From Synechococcus sp. UW179A (GTDB lineage: Bacteria > Cyanobacteriota > Cyanobacteriia > PCC-6307 > Cyanobiaceae): DNA of 64,000 nt. The notes beneath the pieces are model-generated. The model was not told the origin of the DNA and did not search any database. It worked only from the letters and a program-made list of their open reading frames with translations. This document shows positions 52,435-60,984 of the stretch, piece after piece. The first letter of the stretch is position 1, and every line of letters starts with the position of its first letter. A program made the position numbers and the translations under genes. Location: contig NZ_UCNJ01000013.1 in NCBI RefSeq assembly GCF_900473965.1, positions 16,987 to 80,986 of the forward strand, read 5' to 3'.

Positions 52435-53937
52435 CTAAGCCAAAACAGCAGTCGACGGGTCAAATGCATGCGTTGACGGTGGGTTGCCAATCATGAATTC
52501 ACCAACGGAACATTCAAGCCGATCGGAAAGACCTGATGCCTGTTCAAACAACTCGCTGTCACCAAAACTCAGGCCACAAGGCGCGAGTCCCAGAGCCGTC
52601 GCCACCAGATAGAGCTGCTGATAGATCGATCCCACATCTTTGAGGATCAGCGCGTAGGACAAACCGGTTTGCTGATGAAGACTTGCATTTCTGCCATAAC
52701 GGGCAGCCATCACAACAAGAACATCAGGCAACTGACCCTGACCCGACGAAACAGATGCTGCCTGAGGTGCACGACATGTCGAGGCCGCCGCCTGTTCCAG
52801 CATCTGCACACAGACCTCGCTGAGATCGCTCAGCTTTCCAAGAGAGTGATTGAAGGAGTCGTAGTGGTAGAAGCCCGGCTGAAGGCCGATACATCGGTTA
52901 ATGCATAAATAGAGCTCAATTGAATGAAGGGCTCCAGCACTGGCAACAGGCCTCAACAAGCCTGAATACGCTCGAGACAGAGCAGGATCGCAAAGGATTT
53001 CCTCACGAATGTGCATGGAGTGCCAGAGGAAATCACTTAACAGACCAGCATTAATCGGCTGCTCCTGATAAACACGTATTGTTTTGCGCTCGCGAACAAC
53101 TTGAAAAAAACTCAGGTTGTGATTAATACGGGATGGCTTGGGAAGAGCTGCGGAGCCAAGAATGATTCTCTGATGCTTCGCAGGAAACTGCTGTTTTTCG
53201 ATTAACTTCTGCTGTGATTGATCGCAAAATAGGTCAATCATCCGCTCACGAGTGTGGCAATGAAATGCGAGATCTTCAGCTGTCCAGCACGCATCAACAG
53301 CCTCCTGATCGATGTCAGCAACACCTTGACCATCGCAAATCCCTGCGACTCCGGAACTCAATAGCAATGACACCACATCAACATAGTGCGCCTGAAGATC
53401 ATCAGGAAGACAGCCTCTGATAATCTTTTCATCACACGCTGCCACAAGCGGCACAAGCATCGAAAACAATCTCTTATCCTTCAAACAAACATTCCCGGTT
53501 GATAAAGGTGAGGAAATCTGTAGTCCATCAATCAAAGGCTGAACATTGACAAATTTTGAAAACCTGATGTGATAAACACCCTCTGGAGCAGTCTTGCGAT
53601 GAAACAGAGACTTAACAGGATTGAGACAGATTGCAGCGCCTTGCACACCACTAATTTCAGTTAAAATCAGCCCCTTTGCATAAAAATCTTCAAGCTTATC
53701 CAGAAGCTCTTGATATTCTGCATCGGTGGACAACGAATCATCAAAAACTAAAAACTGTTCTCGATCAACTCCAGTCCCAGAAAGATCTCTCAACAGACTC
53801 TTCAGCGAGTTACTTGGATGATCAAGCCGCAGGCTTTGTCGGATCGAATTCAGTCGTGTGGCATAGGGCGTCGTGATGACAACATTGTTCTCACCGGAAA
53901 CAACCTGCACACCATTGCGGAATCTATAGCTAAGCAT
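52435..53937 (-). CDS. SagB/McbC-type peptide dehydrogenase
   Basis: A 500-aa protein. The C-terminal half is an FMN-dependent SagB/ThcOx oxidase (nitroreductase fold): FFQVVRERKTIRVYQEQPIN, RPVASAGALHSIELYL, and LILKDVGSIYQQLYLVATAL. The N-terminal ~250 residues are a RiPP-dehydrogenase-associated region. Such enzymes oxidise azolines to azoles in peptides made with a YcaO partner. I find no YcaO or precursor in the window; a Nif11 protein lies ~2 kb away on the same strand. ATG 53937 is preferred; 53970 is also in frame. More A+T-rich than the neighbours. Confidence 0.85.
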   Translation of the reverse strand: MLSYRFRNGVQVVSGENNVVITTPYATRLNSIRQSLRLDHPSNSLKSLLRDLSGTGVDREQFLVFDDSLSTDAEYQELLDKLEDFYAKGLILTEISGVQGAAICLNPVKSLFHRKTAPEGVYHIRFSKFVNVQPLIDGLQISSPLSTGNVCLKDKRLFSMLVPLVAACDEKIIRGCLPDDLQAHYVDVVSLLLSSGVAGICDGQGVADIDQEAVDACWTAEDLAFHCHTRERMIDLFCDQSQQKLIEKQQFPAKHQRIILGSAALPKPSRINHNLSFFQVVRERKTIRVYQEQPINAGLLSDFLWHSMHIREEILCDPALSRAYSGLLRPVASAGALHSIELYLCINRCIGLQPGFYHYDSFNHSLGKLSDLSEVCVQMLEQAAASTCRAPQAASVSSGQGQLPDVLVVMAARYGRNASLHQQTGLSYALILKDVGSIYQQLYLVATALGLAPCGLSFGDSELFEQASGLSDRLECSVGEFMIGNPPSTHAFDPSTAVLA

Positions 53938-53970
53938 CGCCCCAACCCTAGCTCCATGCGCCCAAGACAA

Positions 53971-54266
53971 AATCAGACTTTGTCAATCACGAAGCACCAC
54001 AAGCAAGCAATCACCTCCAGCAGCTTCAAATCACACCAGAATTTTGCGGAAACCAAAGAACAGTGTCGAAACAAAGAGCATCAAACAACATGCGCCACGA
54101 AGTCCATCAAGACTTCTTCGCAAAGGAAACCGATGCCTGAGAAACAACCAAATTCTCAACAATCAAAATAAAATGAGACGGAATCGACTCCCCAGATATG
54201 GATTCTTCAAAACTACAAGCAAGACAAAAACCACTCAAACACAACTAAATGAGTATCAGCAAATGA
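53971..54266. other. A+T-rich stretch, no clear gene
   Basis: Upstream of the dehydrogenase. A minus frame with a TTG start (CLSGFCLACSFEESISGES) reads ~45 codons and is protein-like, but I cannot support it. No repeat is seen. A peptide precursor could hide here but none shows a leader/core pattern. Confidence 0.4.
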
Positions 54267-54491
54267 TCAAGCAAGATATTTCCAGAATTTTTTATTAACC
54301 GCGATTCGAGTCCAGAAATACAACGACAACAGGAATGCCCCAAAAAAGCCGAGCCCCATTCCCCACATCAAAGTGTCTTCAACACCAAGAAAATCCATGC
54401 AATGGAAAAAGGCACCAGCCATAAAGAATGCAAAGCCAAAGGCTCGAAAATTCTTCGGCAATTCAGTTGTAGCCTGCTTGGAGCTGTTCAT
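54267..54491 (-). CDS. Small two-helix membrane protein
   Basis: A 74-aa protein: FGFAFFMAGAFFHCMDF and LMWGMGLGFFGAFLLSLYFW. Its start overlaps the stop of the next upstream gene by 4 bp (ATGA). The pair forms an operon. Unknown function. Confidence 0.6.
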   Translation of the reverse strand: MNSSKQATTELPKNFRAFGFAFFMAGAFFHCMDFLGVEDTLMWGMGLGFFGAFLLSLYFWTRIAVNKKFWKYLA

Positions 54492-54724
54492 TTCCGGTTA
54501 AAGCCTCTGTTCAGAAAGGTGAACCATGCGCCGGCCACAAGCAGCATTGCAGGCAGACCGGCGAAGAAAACGCTGGAATCTGATTCTCCAGCGCTGACAA
54601 TCCAAAAAAGTCCCCAAAACCAAGTCAGGAGAAAAATCAGATTGAGCAGCAGCTTCGAGGAGAATTGAGCAATGAGCACTTCTCCAACTCGACGCTGAAA
54701 AGTTGTAGCTTGAGTGTTAGCCAT
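54488..54724 (-). CDS. Small two-helix membrane protein
   Basis: A 78-aa protein: KLLLNLIFLLTWFWGLFWIV and FAGLPAMLLVAGAWFTFL. Cytoplasmic N-terminus MANTQATTFQRRVGEVLIAQ. Coupled to the gene above by ATGA. Unknown. Confidence 0.6.
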   Translation of the reverse strand: MANTQATTFQRRVGEVLIAQFSSKLLLNLIFLLTWFWGLFWIVSAGESDSSVFFAGLPAMLLVAGAWFTFLNRGFNRK

Positions 54725-55033
54725 AATCATCAGTGCCGATTAGATTTTGATACCGACGCGCCCTCGCGTCGTATCAATTGCTCCAAACAGCAAGGTCTGC
54801 TCGAGCTGGGGCATGAATCAATTGATTCAGTGGCTGCCATACTGGTGAGGCTTTAACGACCCAGCCGATCGACTGACAGCAAGAAACGCTGTTGATCGAT
54901 TCATTCAGACAGCAGCTGAATGAGTTACAAGCAAGAAGAATCTCCAGCACTTAAAAAGAACAGAAGCCGAACTTTCGCATTAAGTTAACAACTCTGCGAT
55001 TGGTAAGTTTCTAGGTATGCAAAAAGAAGTTGA
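54725..55033. other. Intergenic, no gene seen
   Basis: Only short frames without good starts. Contains scattered ATCAATTGATTC-type motifs (54815-54827) but no clear operator. Confidence 0.4.
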
Positions 55034-55159
55034 TCAAAGATCCCAGTGAGAAACAAATAAATCACGGCACGAGGGGCAATCCTGGCGACAACTCACGACA
55101 ATACTTTTGAACACTTCACCAGGGCAAGAAGATTCAATCGACGTTGTTGAAACCAGCAT
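55034..55159 (-). CDS. 41-aa CxxC mini-protein
   Basis: MLVSTTSIESSCPGEVFKSI, then CRQDCPSCRDLF. Four Cys, the last pair CPSC, could bind a metal or act in thiol exchange. 16 bp downstream of the SRAP gene on the same strand. Moderate support. Confidence 0.4.
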   Translation of the reverse strand: MLVSTTSIESSCPGEVFKSIVVSCRQDCPSCRDLFVSHWDL

Positions 55160-55175
55160 TGCGTCAACCCATGGA

Positions 55176-55817
55176 TCAATTTTGCAGTGCAGAGAGCAAA
55201 GAAAGTTGACCGTCGTCCCGACCTGAAACAACTTCCCAGCCGCTTGGATCCCATGGACCGAGCAGCGGCTCAAGAGCTCTCAGCTGCTGGCCATCAAGGG
55301 ATGCCATCCAAGCTTGCTCCAATCCCTCCGGAATCAGAACGGGCATGCGGTGATGCAGAGGCTTGACGAGCGCATTGGGAATCGTGGTGAGGACAGTGCA
55401 AGTATCAACTTCACTACCGTCACTCCCCAGCCAACGCTCCCAGAGCCCAGCAAGCCAAAAGGGTTGGCGATCAATGCGCCTGATGGTGCGACCTTTTTCA
55501 AAGAAACAACTGGCAGGGATCAGACAGCGTCGATGACGCCAAGACCCTCGAAAACTGGGCTTCTCAGCAACCGTTTCTGCACGAGCATTGAAAGGCCTGG
55601 GGCCGTTGGAAGGGTCCTTCAACCAGCCTGGGATCAGCCCCCAGAGCATCAGCGAGGCCTCCGGACCCGACTGATCACAACGACATGCCAGCAATGGTTC
55701 GCCAGGAACGATCATGTCCCTTGGCGCATAGCGAGTCCGATGTTCCTGACCCATACCGTCAAGCAAAACGGTAGGCAGCTTGTTCAAGGGCGTCGAGAGG
55801 GCATAACGACCGCACAT
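55176..55817 (-). CDS. SRAP-family protein (YedK/HMCES)
   Basis: A 213-aa protein starting MCGRYAL, so Cys2 can cross-link to abasic sites in single-stranded DNA. The active-site residues are visible: NARAETV, LIPASCFFE and HHRMPV. HMCES/YedK shields abasic sites during replication. It follows the small membrane gene at 55833. Confidence 0.92.
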   Translation of the reverse strand: MCGRYALSTPLNKLPTVLLDGMGQEHRTRYAPRDMIVPGEPLLACRCDQSGPEASLMLWGLIPGWLKDPSNGPRPFNARAETVAEKPSFRGSWRHRRCLIPASCFFEKGRTIRRIDRQPFWLAGLWERWLGSDGSEVDTCTVLTTIPNALVKPLHHRMPVLIPEGLEQAWMASLDGQQLRALEPLLGPWDPSGWEVVSGRDDGQLSLLSALQN

Positions 55818-55832
55818 GTCAAGTCGGCTCGA

Positions 55833-56015
55833 TCAGGATTCCTCACGAAAGATACGTTCCAGGTCGCGGCGAAACTGTTGCGTTGTGAGAGGTCTCTCGC
55901 CACGACGGCGATTGTTGCGAATCACCAACGATCCAATCCACCAGACCTGTAGACCAGCAAAAACTGATCCAAATAAGAGAAGGCTGAGTGTGGGAGCGTC
56001 GACCTGGAAGGGCAT
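55833..56015 (-). CDS. Small membrane protein
   Basis: A 60-aa protein with one helix (LSLLLFGSVFAGLQVWWIGS) and a basic tail (RNNRRRGERPLTTQQFRRDL). Precedes the SRAP gene by 15 bp in one operon. Confidence 0.6.
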   Translation of the reverse strand: MPFQVDAPTLSLLLFGSVFAGLQVWWIGSLVIRNNRRRGERPLTTQQFRRDLERIFREES

Positions 56016-56039
56016 CAGCGCTGCAAAAAATCAAGCAAA

Positions 56040-56219
56040 ATGAAGGGCCCCGCCGATAGGTCCATGAAGGAGATCAGCATCTTTGAGCTGGTTGCCCGCA
56101 ATTTTGCTCGCTTCGCTGCAGTATCTGGCGTTGTTGCCCTTGTGGTCTGGCTCACCTGGGTCATGCTCGATTTTGAGCATATGAACAGTGGATTCACCCT
56201 GCCGCAATCTGTTTACTGA
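56040..56219 (+). CDS. 59-aa single-helix protein
   Basis: Helix FAAVSGVVALVVWLTWVMLD preceded by a basic region and followed by FTLPQSVY. ATG 56040 or 56064 (MKEISIFELV). Divergent from the small membrane gene by ~24 bp. Confidence 0.6.
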   Translation: MKGPADRSMKEISIFELVARNFARFAAVSGVVALVVWLTWVMLDFEHMNSGFTLPQSVY

Positions 56220-56237
56220 GGCAGGGTTGAAACCGAA

Positions 56238-56759
56238 TCAGCTCACTCCGTCAGCAACGACATCTGCTTTGGCACCATTGACTGATTCGTTGTTAGCGGC
56301 AAAAGCTGCTTCAAGACGACTTGCTTGAGAGCGCGTGTCAGGAGCAAAACGTCGAACGATCAGTTCATCGACGGACAAACGACCGGGGCCGACAGCAAGA
56401 ATTGCCGCTACAGAAGCGAAATACAGACCCAGGAGCTCAAGCAAGTAAATGTTGAATCCGGACGTGCTAATGGCGTGGTAGATGGCCACACTCATTGTTC
56501 CGAGGATGGCTAAGGCACCAAAGCGTGTCAGCAGCCCTGTGATGAGGAGCCAGCTGCCACCAACTTCAGAAAAGGCAGCGATATAAGAGAGAGTGATTGG
56601 GAATGGAAGCCCTAAAGGGCGAACAAAAGCGTCAGCAAAGTTGTCGATGTTGGCAAGCTTCTCGTAACCGTGATGGATCAGGAGTACTCCTGTAAAAACC
56701 CGGAGCACAAGTAGGCCTGCGTCGGCGAGGAACGGCTTTGTAAGAAATGCCCTGATCAC
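56238..56759 (-). CDS. DoxX family membrane protein
   Basis: A 173-aa DoxX protein: LLVLRVFTGVLLIHHGYEKL in helix 1, IAAFSEVGGSWLLITGLLTR and four helices in all, with an Ala-rich C-terminal tail. Second DoxX in the window. Convergent with the 59-aa gene. Confidence 0.88.
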   Translation of the reverse strand: MIRAFLTKPFLADAGLLVLRVFTGVLLIHHGYEKLANIDNFADAFVRPLGLPFPITLSYIAAFSEVGGSWLLITGLLTRFGALAILGTMSVAIYHAISTSGFNIYLLELLGLYFASVAAILAVGPGRLSVDELIVRRFAPDTRSQASRLEAAFAANNESVNGAKADVVADGVS

Positions 56760-56918
56760 AGAAATAAAAGTATGTTTACGAAATGTAAGATACTTCCCCC
56801 TGCAGCGTGTGCCGAAAGAACAGATCAGGGCAAAAATAGGCAGATATACTCACTCAAGCCGAACAACGCAGATCCCGACCAAACGCTACATAATGAAGCA
56901 ACATTACGAGTGCTTGAC

Positions 56919-57023
56919 ATGAACAGCGAAGCTCTCATCACTTTGTTCCTTGGTTTCGGAGCGGCGACCATCAGTCTTTTGTTCTGGAAACTGAGCCGGC
57001 CTCAGTCAACAAACCGTTTGTAG
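56919..57023 (+). CDS. 34-aa single-helix peptide
   Basis: MNSEALITLFLGFGAATISL, then LFWKLSRPQSTNRL. Its 3' end overlaps the next convergent gene by 22 bp. Small single-helix shape as in photosynthetic subunits, but unassigned. Confidence 0.45.
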   Translation: MNSEALITLFLGFGAATISLLFWKLSRPQSTNRL

Positions 57024-57421
57024 AGCCAGCGCACAAAACCACCAACTACGGGTACGGGCTCAAAGGTGGGACCCACAAAATCAAAATAGTCTCGGTGATC
57101 CTCAACCTTGCCTTCAGCGTTGAAGCGAAGACGGCTGGTGCCCGGATAGATGAATTCGATCCCCTTAATCTTGAGACCCATTTCCCATTCCACAAATGCC
57201 GTGTCACCCTCTACGGCAATAGCGGCAGGGGTGAGGTACACGTCATCGCAACGCCGCATCAGCCCGTCTTGTGCTTCGACATAGGCCTTGATGCCCTGAC
57301 GCTCCTGAGTCGGGTCCTTGAAGCGAACGTTCTCGTCATATAACTCTCGCCATTGCTCTTCAGTGGGAGCTGGCATGCCGTAGGGCTTCGTGAACAGTTC
57401 ACGTAGACGATCAACGTTCAC
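57002..57421 (-). CDS. SnoaL-like (NTF2-fold) protein
   Basis: A 139-aa protein with the cone-shaped NTF2 pattern: WRELYDENVRFKDPTQERQG, IAVEGDTAFVEWEM and TSRLRFNAEGKVEDHRDYFD. Family members bind or convert small hydrophobic ligands. Substrate unknown. Confidence 0.78.
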   Translation of the reverse strand: MNVDRLRELFTKPYGMPAPTEEQWRELYDENVRFKDPTQERQGIKAYVEAQDGLMRRCDDVYLTPAAIAVEGDTAFVEWEMGLKIKGIEFIYPGTSRLRFNAEGKVEDHRDYFDFVGPTFEPVPVVGGFVRWLYKRFVD

Positions 57422-57507
57422 AGCAGGAAGTGGCAGAGAGGAAAATCACACTATTCAGATTTTTGCGGAAATTGCATAAGATTCTGGGCCGCACAAGCGC
57501 TCATCCC

Positions 57508-57723
57508 ATGCCCGACCAGCAATATCAATACGAACCCATCGAAGCCTTCGGAGAAAGTCTCACTACCAATCGTCCCTGGAACACCTCGGCACTGGAAATT
57601 GTTGAGCGCATCAATGGACGTACTGCCATGGTGGGGTTTACAGCCGCGATCGTCGGCGAGTGCATTACCGGACATGGTCCAGCTGGTCAGGTGGTGGACC
57701 TAATCCGCTGGTACCTCAGCTGA
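57508..57723 (+). CDS. hli: Hli-like (chlorophyll-binding) protein
   Basis: A 71-aa protein with ERINGRTAMVGFTAAIVGEC, the LHC motif, plus an N-terminal soluble part. I chose ATG 57508; a longer frame starts at 57430 with a basic extension. Likely thylakoid photoprotection. Confidence 0.85.
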   Translation: MPDQQYQYEPIEAFGESLTTNRPWNTSALEIVERINGRTAMVGFTAAIVGECITGHGPAGQVVDLIRWYLS

Positions 57724-57743
57724 ACTTGAACACAACCACCAAC

Positions 57744-58598
57744 TCAGCGTCCATCCGTTAGTTCATGCAAGGCGGAATAATCGCCGGCGTCCAGATCCGT
57801 GCCAACAGCGCGTTTGAGCAAGTTCGCAAGTCCGTCCAGAGCCATGGCGTTCACCCCCGCCAATCGCGCTTCACGCAGAAACAGCAGAAGATCCTTTCGC
57901 AGCAAACTGGTGCTGAAGTTTGGATCGCCGTATTGGTGAGACATCATCCTCTGCAACTTCTTATCGACGGTGGGGGCATAAAGAGCTGAAGGGCGCAGCA
58001 CCTCCATAAAGCGATCGATGTCCAAACCGGAGGATTGAACCAGACGCAACGCCAGTGAATATCCATGGGTGAGACTGGCAATCAACTGATTAAGAGCCAG
58101 CTTCGAGGCAGCACCCGTGCCCACAGCTCCCATCAAACGCGGCTCTGATGCCAACTGCCGAAGCAAAGGCAACTGTGCTTCAAACAGATTTGGGTCGCCC
58201 CCTGCCATCACCAACAAGCGGCCCTCTAACGCTTCCGGACGACTACCAAGCACTGGAGCTTCCAAATAGGAGCCCCCCTGGAGGCGCACCTGCTCAGCGA
58301 GAGCAATGCTTTCACTGATTCCCATGGTGCCCATCGGCAAAACGCACCTCCCCCCTAGAGGACCAAGGCTGCCGACAACCTTCGCTGTGACGGGACCATC
58401 GCGCAGCACTGTGATCACCACCGACGAAGCCTCAAGCCCCTCGACGGGTTGGTTCAACTGCTGAGCCCCTGCCCCGGTCAGCGCAGCACAGCGAGCGGGA
58501 TTGCGATTCCACACGTTCAGGCAGAAACCGACCTGAAGCAGCCGTTGGCCGATCGCAGCGCCCAGGAGGCCAGTACCTAGCAAAGTAATCGTGGTCAT
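57744..58598 (-). CDS. 3-hydroxyisobutyrate dehydrogenase-like (beta-HAD) oxidoreductase
   Basis: A 284-aa NAD(P)-dependent beta-hydroxyacid dehydrogenase: ITLLGTGLLGAAIGQRLLQV, then EAPVLGSRPEALEGRLLVMA and GTGAASKLALNQLIASLTHG, where the Lys is catalytic. Typical two-domain family, substrates include tartronate semialdehyde and glyoxylate. ATG 58598 is preferred to an upstream start at 58622. Confidence 0.85.
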   Translation of the reverse strand: MTTITLLGTGLLGAAIGQRLLQVGFCLNVWNRNPARCAALTGAGAQQLNQPVEGLEASSVVITVLRDGPVTAKVVGSLGPLGGRCVLPMGTMGISESIALAEQVRLQGGSYLEAPVLGSRPEALEGRLLVMAGGDPNLFEAQLPLLRQLASEPRLMGAVGTGAASKLALNQLIASLTHGYSLALRLVQSSGLDIDRFMEVLRPSALYAPTVDKKLQRMMSHQYGDPNFSTSLLRKDLLLFLREARLAGVNAMALDGLANLLKRAVGTDLDAGDYSALHELTDGR

Positions 58599-58800
58599 CA
58601 GGCAACCTGGAATCCCTTCCACCTTGCAACAGGTTGCGGACTCGCACGATCGATCAGTCGGTTCACGCGATCAGCCTGCGGGGGAGAGGGTTAACGCCTG
58701 AATCGCTTCAGCCGAGTCAGGCGCTGAGTCAGAACTCGCAGACATAGGTGGGCGATTGGGCAAGATCTAGCGAGCAATGGGGGATGTCTGACCTCCAGTG

Positions 58801-58932
58801 ATGGCGAAAAAAATCCAGATCCCACTGTCCAAGCGCACCAGTTCCATCACTGCAGCCCTTGCAACGCTGACCTTCACTTACGTTGCAGCCTGGGCTCTTT
58901 GGGGTTTGGTTAACGCCTATCCCAGCCTTTGA
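58801..58932 (+). CDS. 43-aa single-helix membrane protein
   Basis: A basic start (MAKKIQIPLSKRTS) then a helix (FTYVAAWALWGLVNAYPSL). The stop overlaps the next gene's TTG start as TTGA. The ~200 bp upstream contain no gene. Confidence 0.6.
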   Translation: MAKKIQIPLSKRTSSITAALATLTFTYVAAWALWGLVNAYPSL

Positions 58933-59096
58933 CCCTGATCATTAATGCATTGTTGAGTGCCATCACTGATGGAGAAAAGAAGGGGACAAAGCTTCTGGCT
59001 TCAGGCACCTTCTTCCAGGGCGAGTATCCGGGTCTCACCCTCAAAGGCAAGGCAGTCCTTGGCAACGGTCAAATCGAAGATTGCCTTCACGACTAA
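58929..59096 (+). CDS. 55-aa hypothetical protein, coupled to the upstream gene
   Basis: TTG start overlapping the preceding stop; the sequence has ALLSAITDGEKKGTKLLASG and EYPGLTLKGKAVLGNGQIED. No ribosome binding site other than coupling. The codon pattern is protein-like; family unknown. Confidence 0.45.
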   Translation: MTLIINALLSAITDGEKKGTKLLASGTFFQGEYPGLTLKGKAVLGNGQIEDCLHD

Positions 59097-59142
59097 AACC
59101 TCCAATTGAATTTGGCGTCCCAAGCTCAAGCACGGCGCAGGG

Positions 59143-60468
59143 ATGAACAATTTTCGATCCACCACGCTCCGATCACTGTCCTTGCTGTTGCTTGGATTGG
59201 TGTCCTGCGGCAACACAAGTTCAGACCAAACGCCTCTCCCGCCGATCATTTTCGTTCCTGGCTACGGGATGAGCGCACTGCATGTGGAGGTCGAACAAGA
59301 GGGGGGATCAGCAGCGAACTTCAATTTTCTGCTGCCTGCGATGAATCCGGCCTCAGTTTTTATCAAATTGAGCCCTCCTGTGGCCAATGCTCTGGAATAC
59401 GCCCGCGCGAGTGGCTTGGAGGAGTCGGATGTGGGGTTTGTACGGGACTGGCTCAAGCTCAAAATTGATGCCGAAGGATCAGCACGAAACCGTCGAGGGG
59501 TTCGCGTTAGGCCCGTTTCAATCGGCAAGGACTTTGCTCGTGAATGCCCTCGCTACATAGGCATGGTGGAGAGTCTTGTTTCCATGGGCTGGGAGACCAA
59601 CAACAATCTGGATTGCATCCCCTTTGATTACCGATATCCACCAGGTGAAACCAGATTTGCGGAAGAACTCAAAAACCTGATCGCCAGCCACATCTCACCA
59701 ACCAATGGCACGAAAGTCATTCTTGCTTGCCACAGCCAGGGGTGTCTTTTGGCCTATCACTTTCTGCGTACTCAGGATCCTGCTTGGGTTGCTCAGCATG
59801 TGGGACTGTTCTTCTCATTAGCTGGCCAGTTTTCCGGATGCAGTGATTGCTTGCGCTGGGCATTTCAGAAGCAATGGAGCTGGGACGGCACCAACAACCC
59901 TGTGGCGTCACCTTCGGACATGACATGGGTTGGGGAACTCGCGCTCGGTCTACAAAGCAGCGTTTACGGTGAAACAATTTTGTATCGCTGGGGTCAGACC
60001 TCCTATCGGGCTAGAGATTCAAGTGCTCTGTTACGAGAGGCAGGTGCGATGGCAGTGGCAAAAGCGAGTGATCGTTACACACTCAACAAGCAGACTTGGT
60101 TCCTGCAGGGCGCACGAGATCGTGAGCCTCTACCTGTACCGACACGTATCGTTTTCGGCACAGGGCTACCAACAACAGCAGGGTTTGTTTTTGCTCGAAA
60201 GCATGGCCCGAATCCAAATTGCAAAAATCCCAAATGTGGTGGACTTTACTCGCAGGATGCGCCTGGATTGATCACAACCTCAGGGGACAAAGGCGATAGC
60301 AATTGGATGAATCGGGCTCCACAAATATGGTTAAGACATCCAAAATGTGAGCTAAAAGAGTATGCGCTAATCAGCCATATGGAGATTTTTCTCAACAGCG
60401 ACATTCTGAGATTTTTCAGACAAACAGTGAAAGAAATCGCCTCTGGGAATGATTCCTGCTCTCCGTGA
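59143..60468 (+). CDS. LCAT-family (lecithin:cholesterol acyltransferase-like) lipoprotein
   Basis: A 441-aa putative acyltransferase/phospholipase. The lipobox LLLLGLVSC places the lipidated Cys at 22. PIIFVPGYGMSAL, CIPFDYRYPP, the nucleophile elbow CHSQG (Ser198) and ISHMEIF (His412) fit the LCAT/PDAT group. This family is mainly eukaryotic, where it transfers acyl groups between phospholipids and sterols or hydrolyses them. A bacterial lipoprotein form is uncommon. Multiple Cys suggest disulfides. Possible horizontal origin. Confidence 0.82.
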   Translation: MNNFRSTTLRSLSLLLLGLVSCGNTSSDQTPLPPIIFVPGYGMSALHVEVEQEGGSAANFNFLLPAMNPASVFIKLSPPVANALEYARASGLEESDVGFVRDWLKLKIDAEGSARNRRGVRVRPVSIGKDFARECPRYIGMVESLVSMGWETNNNLDCIPFDYRYPPGETRFAEELKNLIASHISPTNGTKVILACHSQGCLLAYHFLRTQDPAWVAQHVGLFFSLAGQFSGCSDCLRWAFQKQWSWDGTNNPVASPSDMTWVGELALGLQSSVYGETILYRWGQTSYRARDSSALLREAGAMAVAKASDRYTLNKQTWFLQGARDREPLPVPTRIVFGTGLPTTAGFVFARKHGPNPNCKNPKCGGLYSQDAPGLITTSGDKGDSNWMNRAPQIWLRHPKCELKEYALISHMEIFLNSDILRFFRQTVKEIASGNDSCSP

Positions 60469-60684
60469 TTGCTATCAAGAGAGCCGATTGGATTCAGGTG
60501 GATCTTGATCGCTAAAGCTGATCGAAGAAACGATTGCCTCAAACCTTGTTGGCATGGTGATCGAGAGAAAAAGGGTCAACTTAGACTGGCCTATGAATGT
60601 CGGAAATATCAGTTTGACAAGTAACTCTTCATTCGCGTCGATCAGCCATTGAGTCGACTGGACTCATACCGAGAGAGTTAGATG

Positions 60685-60984
60685 TTAAACAGTTTTGGAG
60701 TCTTCCTTTTTGCTCTGTATGCCAGTGGTCTTTTTCGTGAATAAGTCGTCGAGGTAGTGCTCGGTTACTGCTCTTTCGTTACAGCCATTCTGGTAAAGAA
60801 AACGCGCCAACGCAGAACTCATCAGCCGATATTGATCCCAGTTGGGGTTTGCACCAATAAAACCCTTCATTGCGGCGAACAAGACTTCAGGTATTTCAGA
60901 TTCCAAGCTCACGTACGGCGTCTCCTCTGCAGAGGCCACGGCCAACTTTGGATTGATGCAGCTTTCAAGTTGGTTGCGATCCAT
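60685..60984 (-). CDS. DUF2811 family protein
   Basis: A 99-aa protein: VSLESEIPEVLFAAMKGFIG, NPNWDQYRLMSSALARFLYQ, NERAVTEHYLDDLF. This is the typical DUF2811 sequence, a cyanobacterial family of unknown function. Ends in a short basic/acidic tail. Confidence 0.85.
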   Translation of the reverse strand: MDRNQLESCINPKLAVASAEETPYVSLESEIPEVLFAAMKGFIGANPNWDQYRLMSSALARFLYQNGCNERAVTEHYLDDLFTKKTTGIQSKKEDSKTV

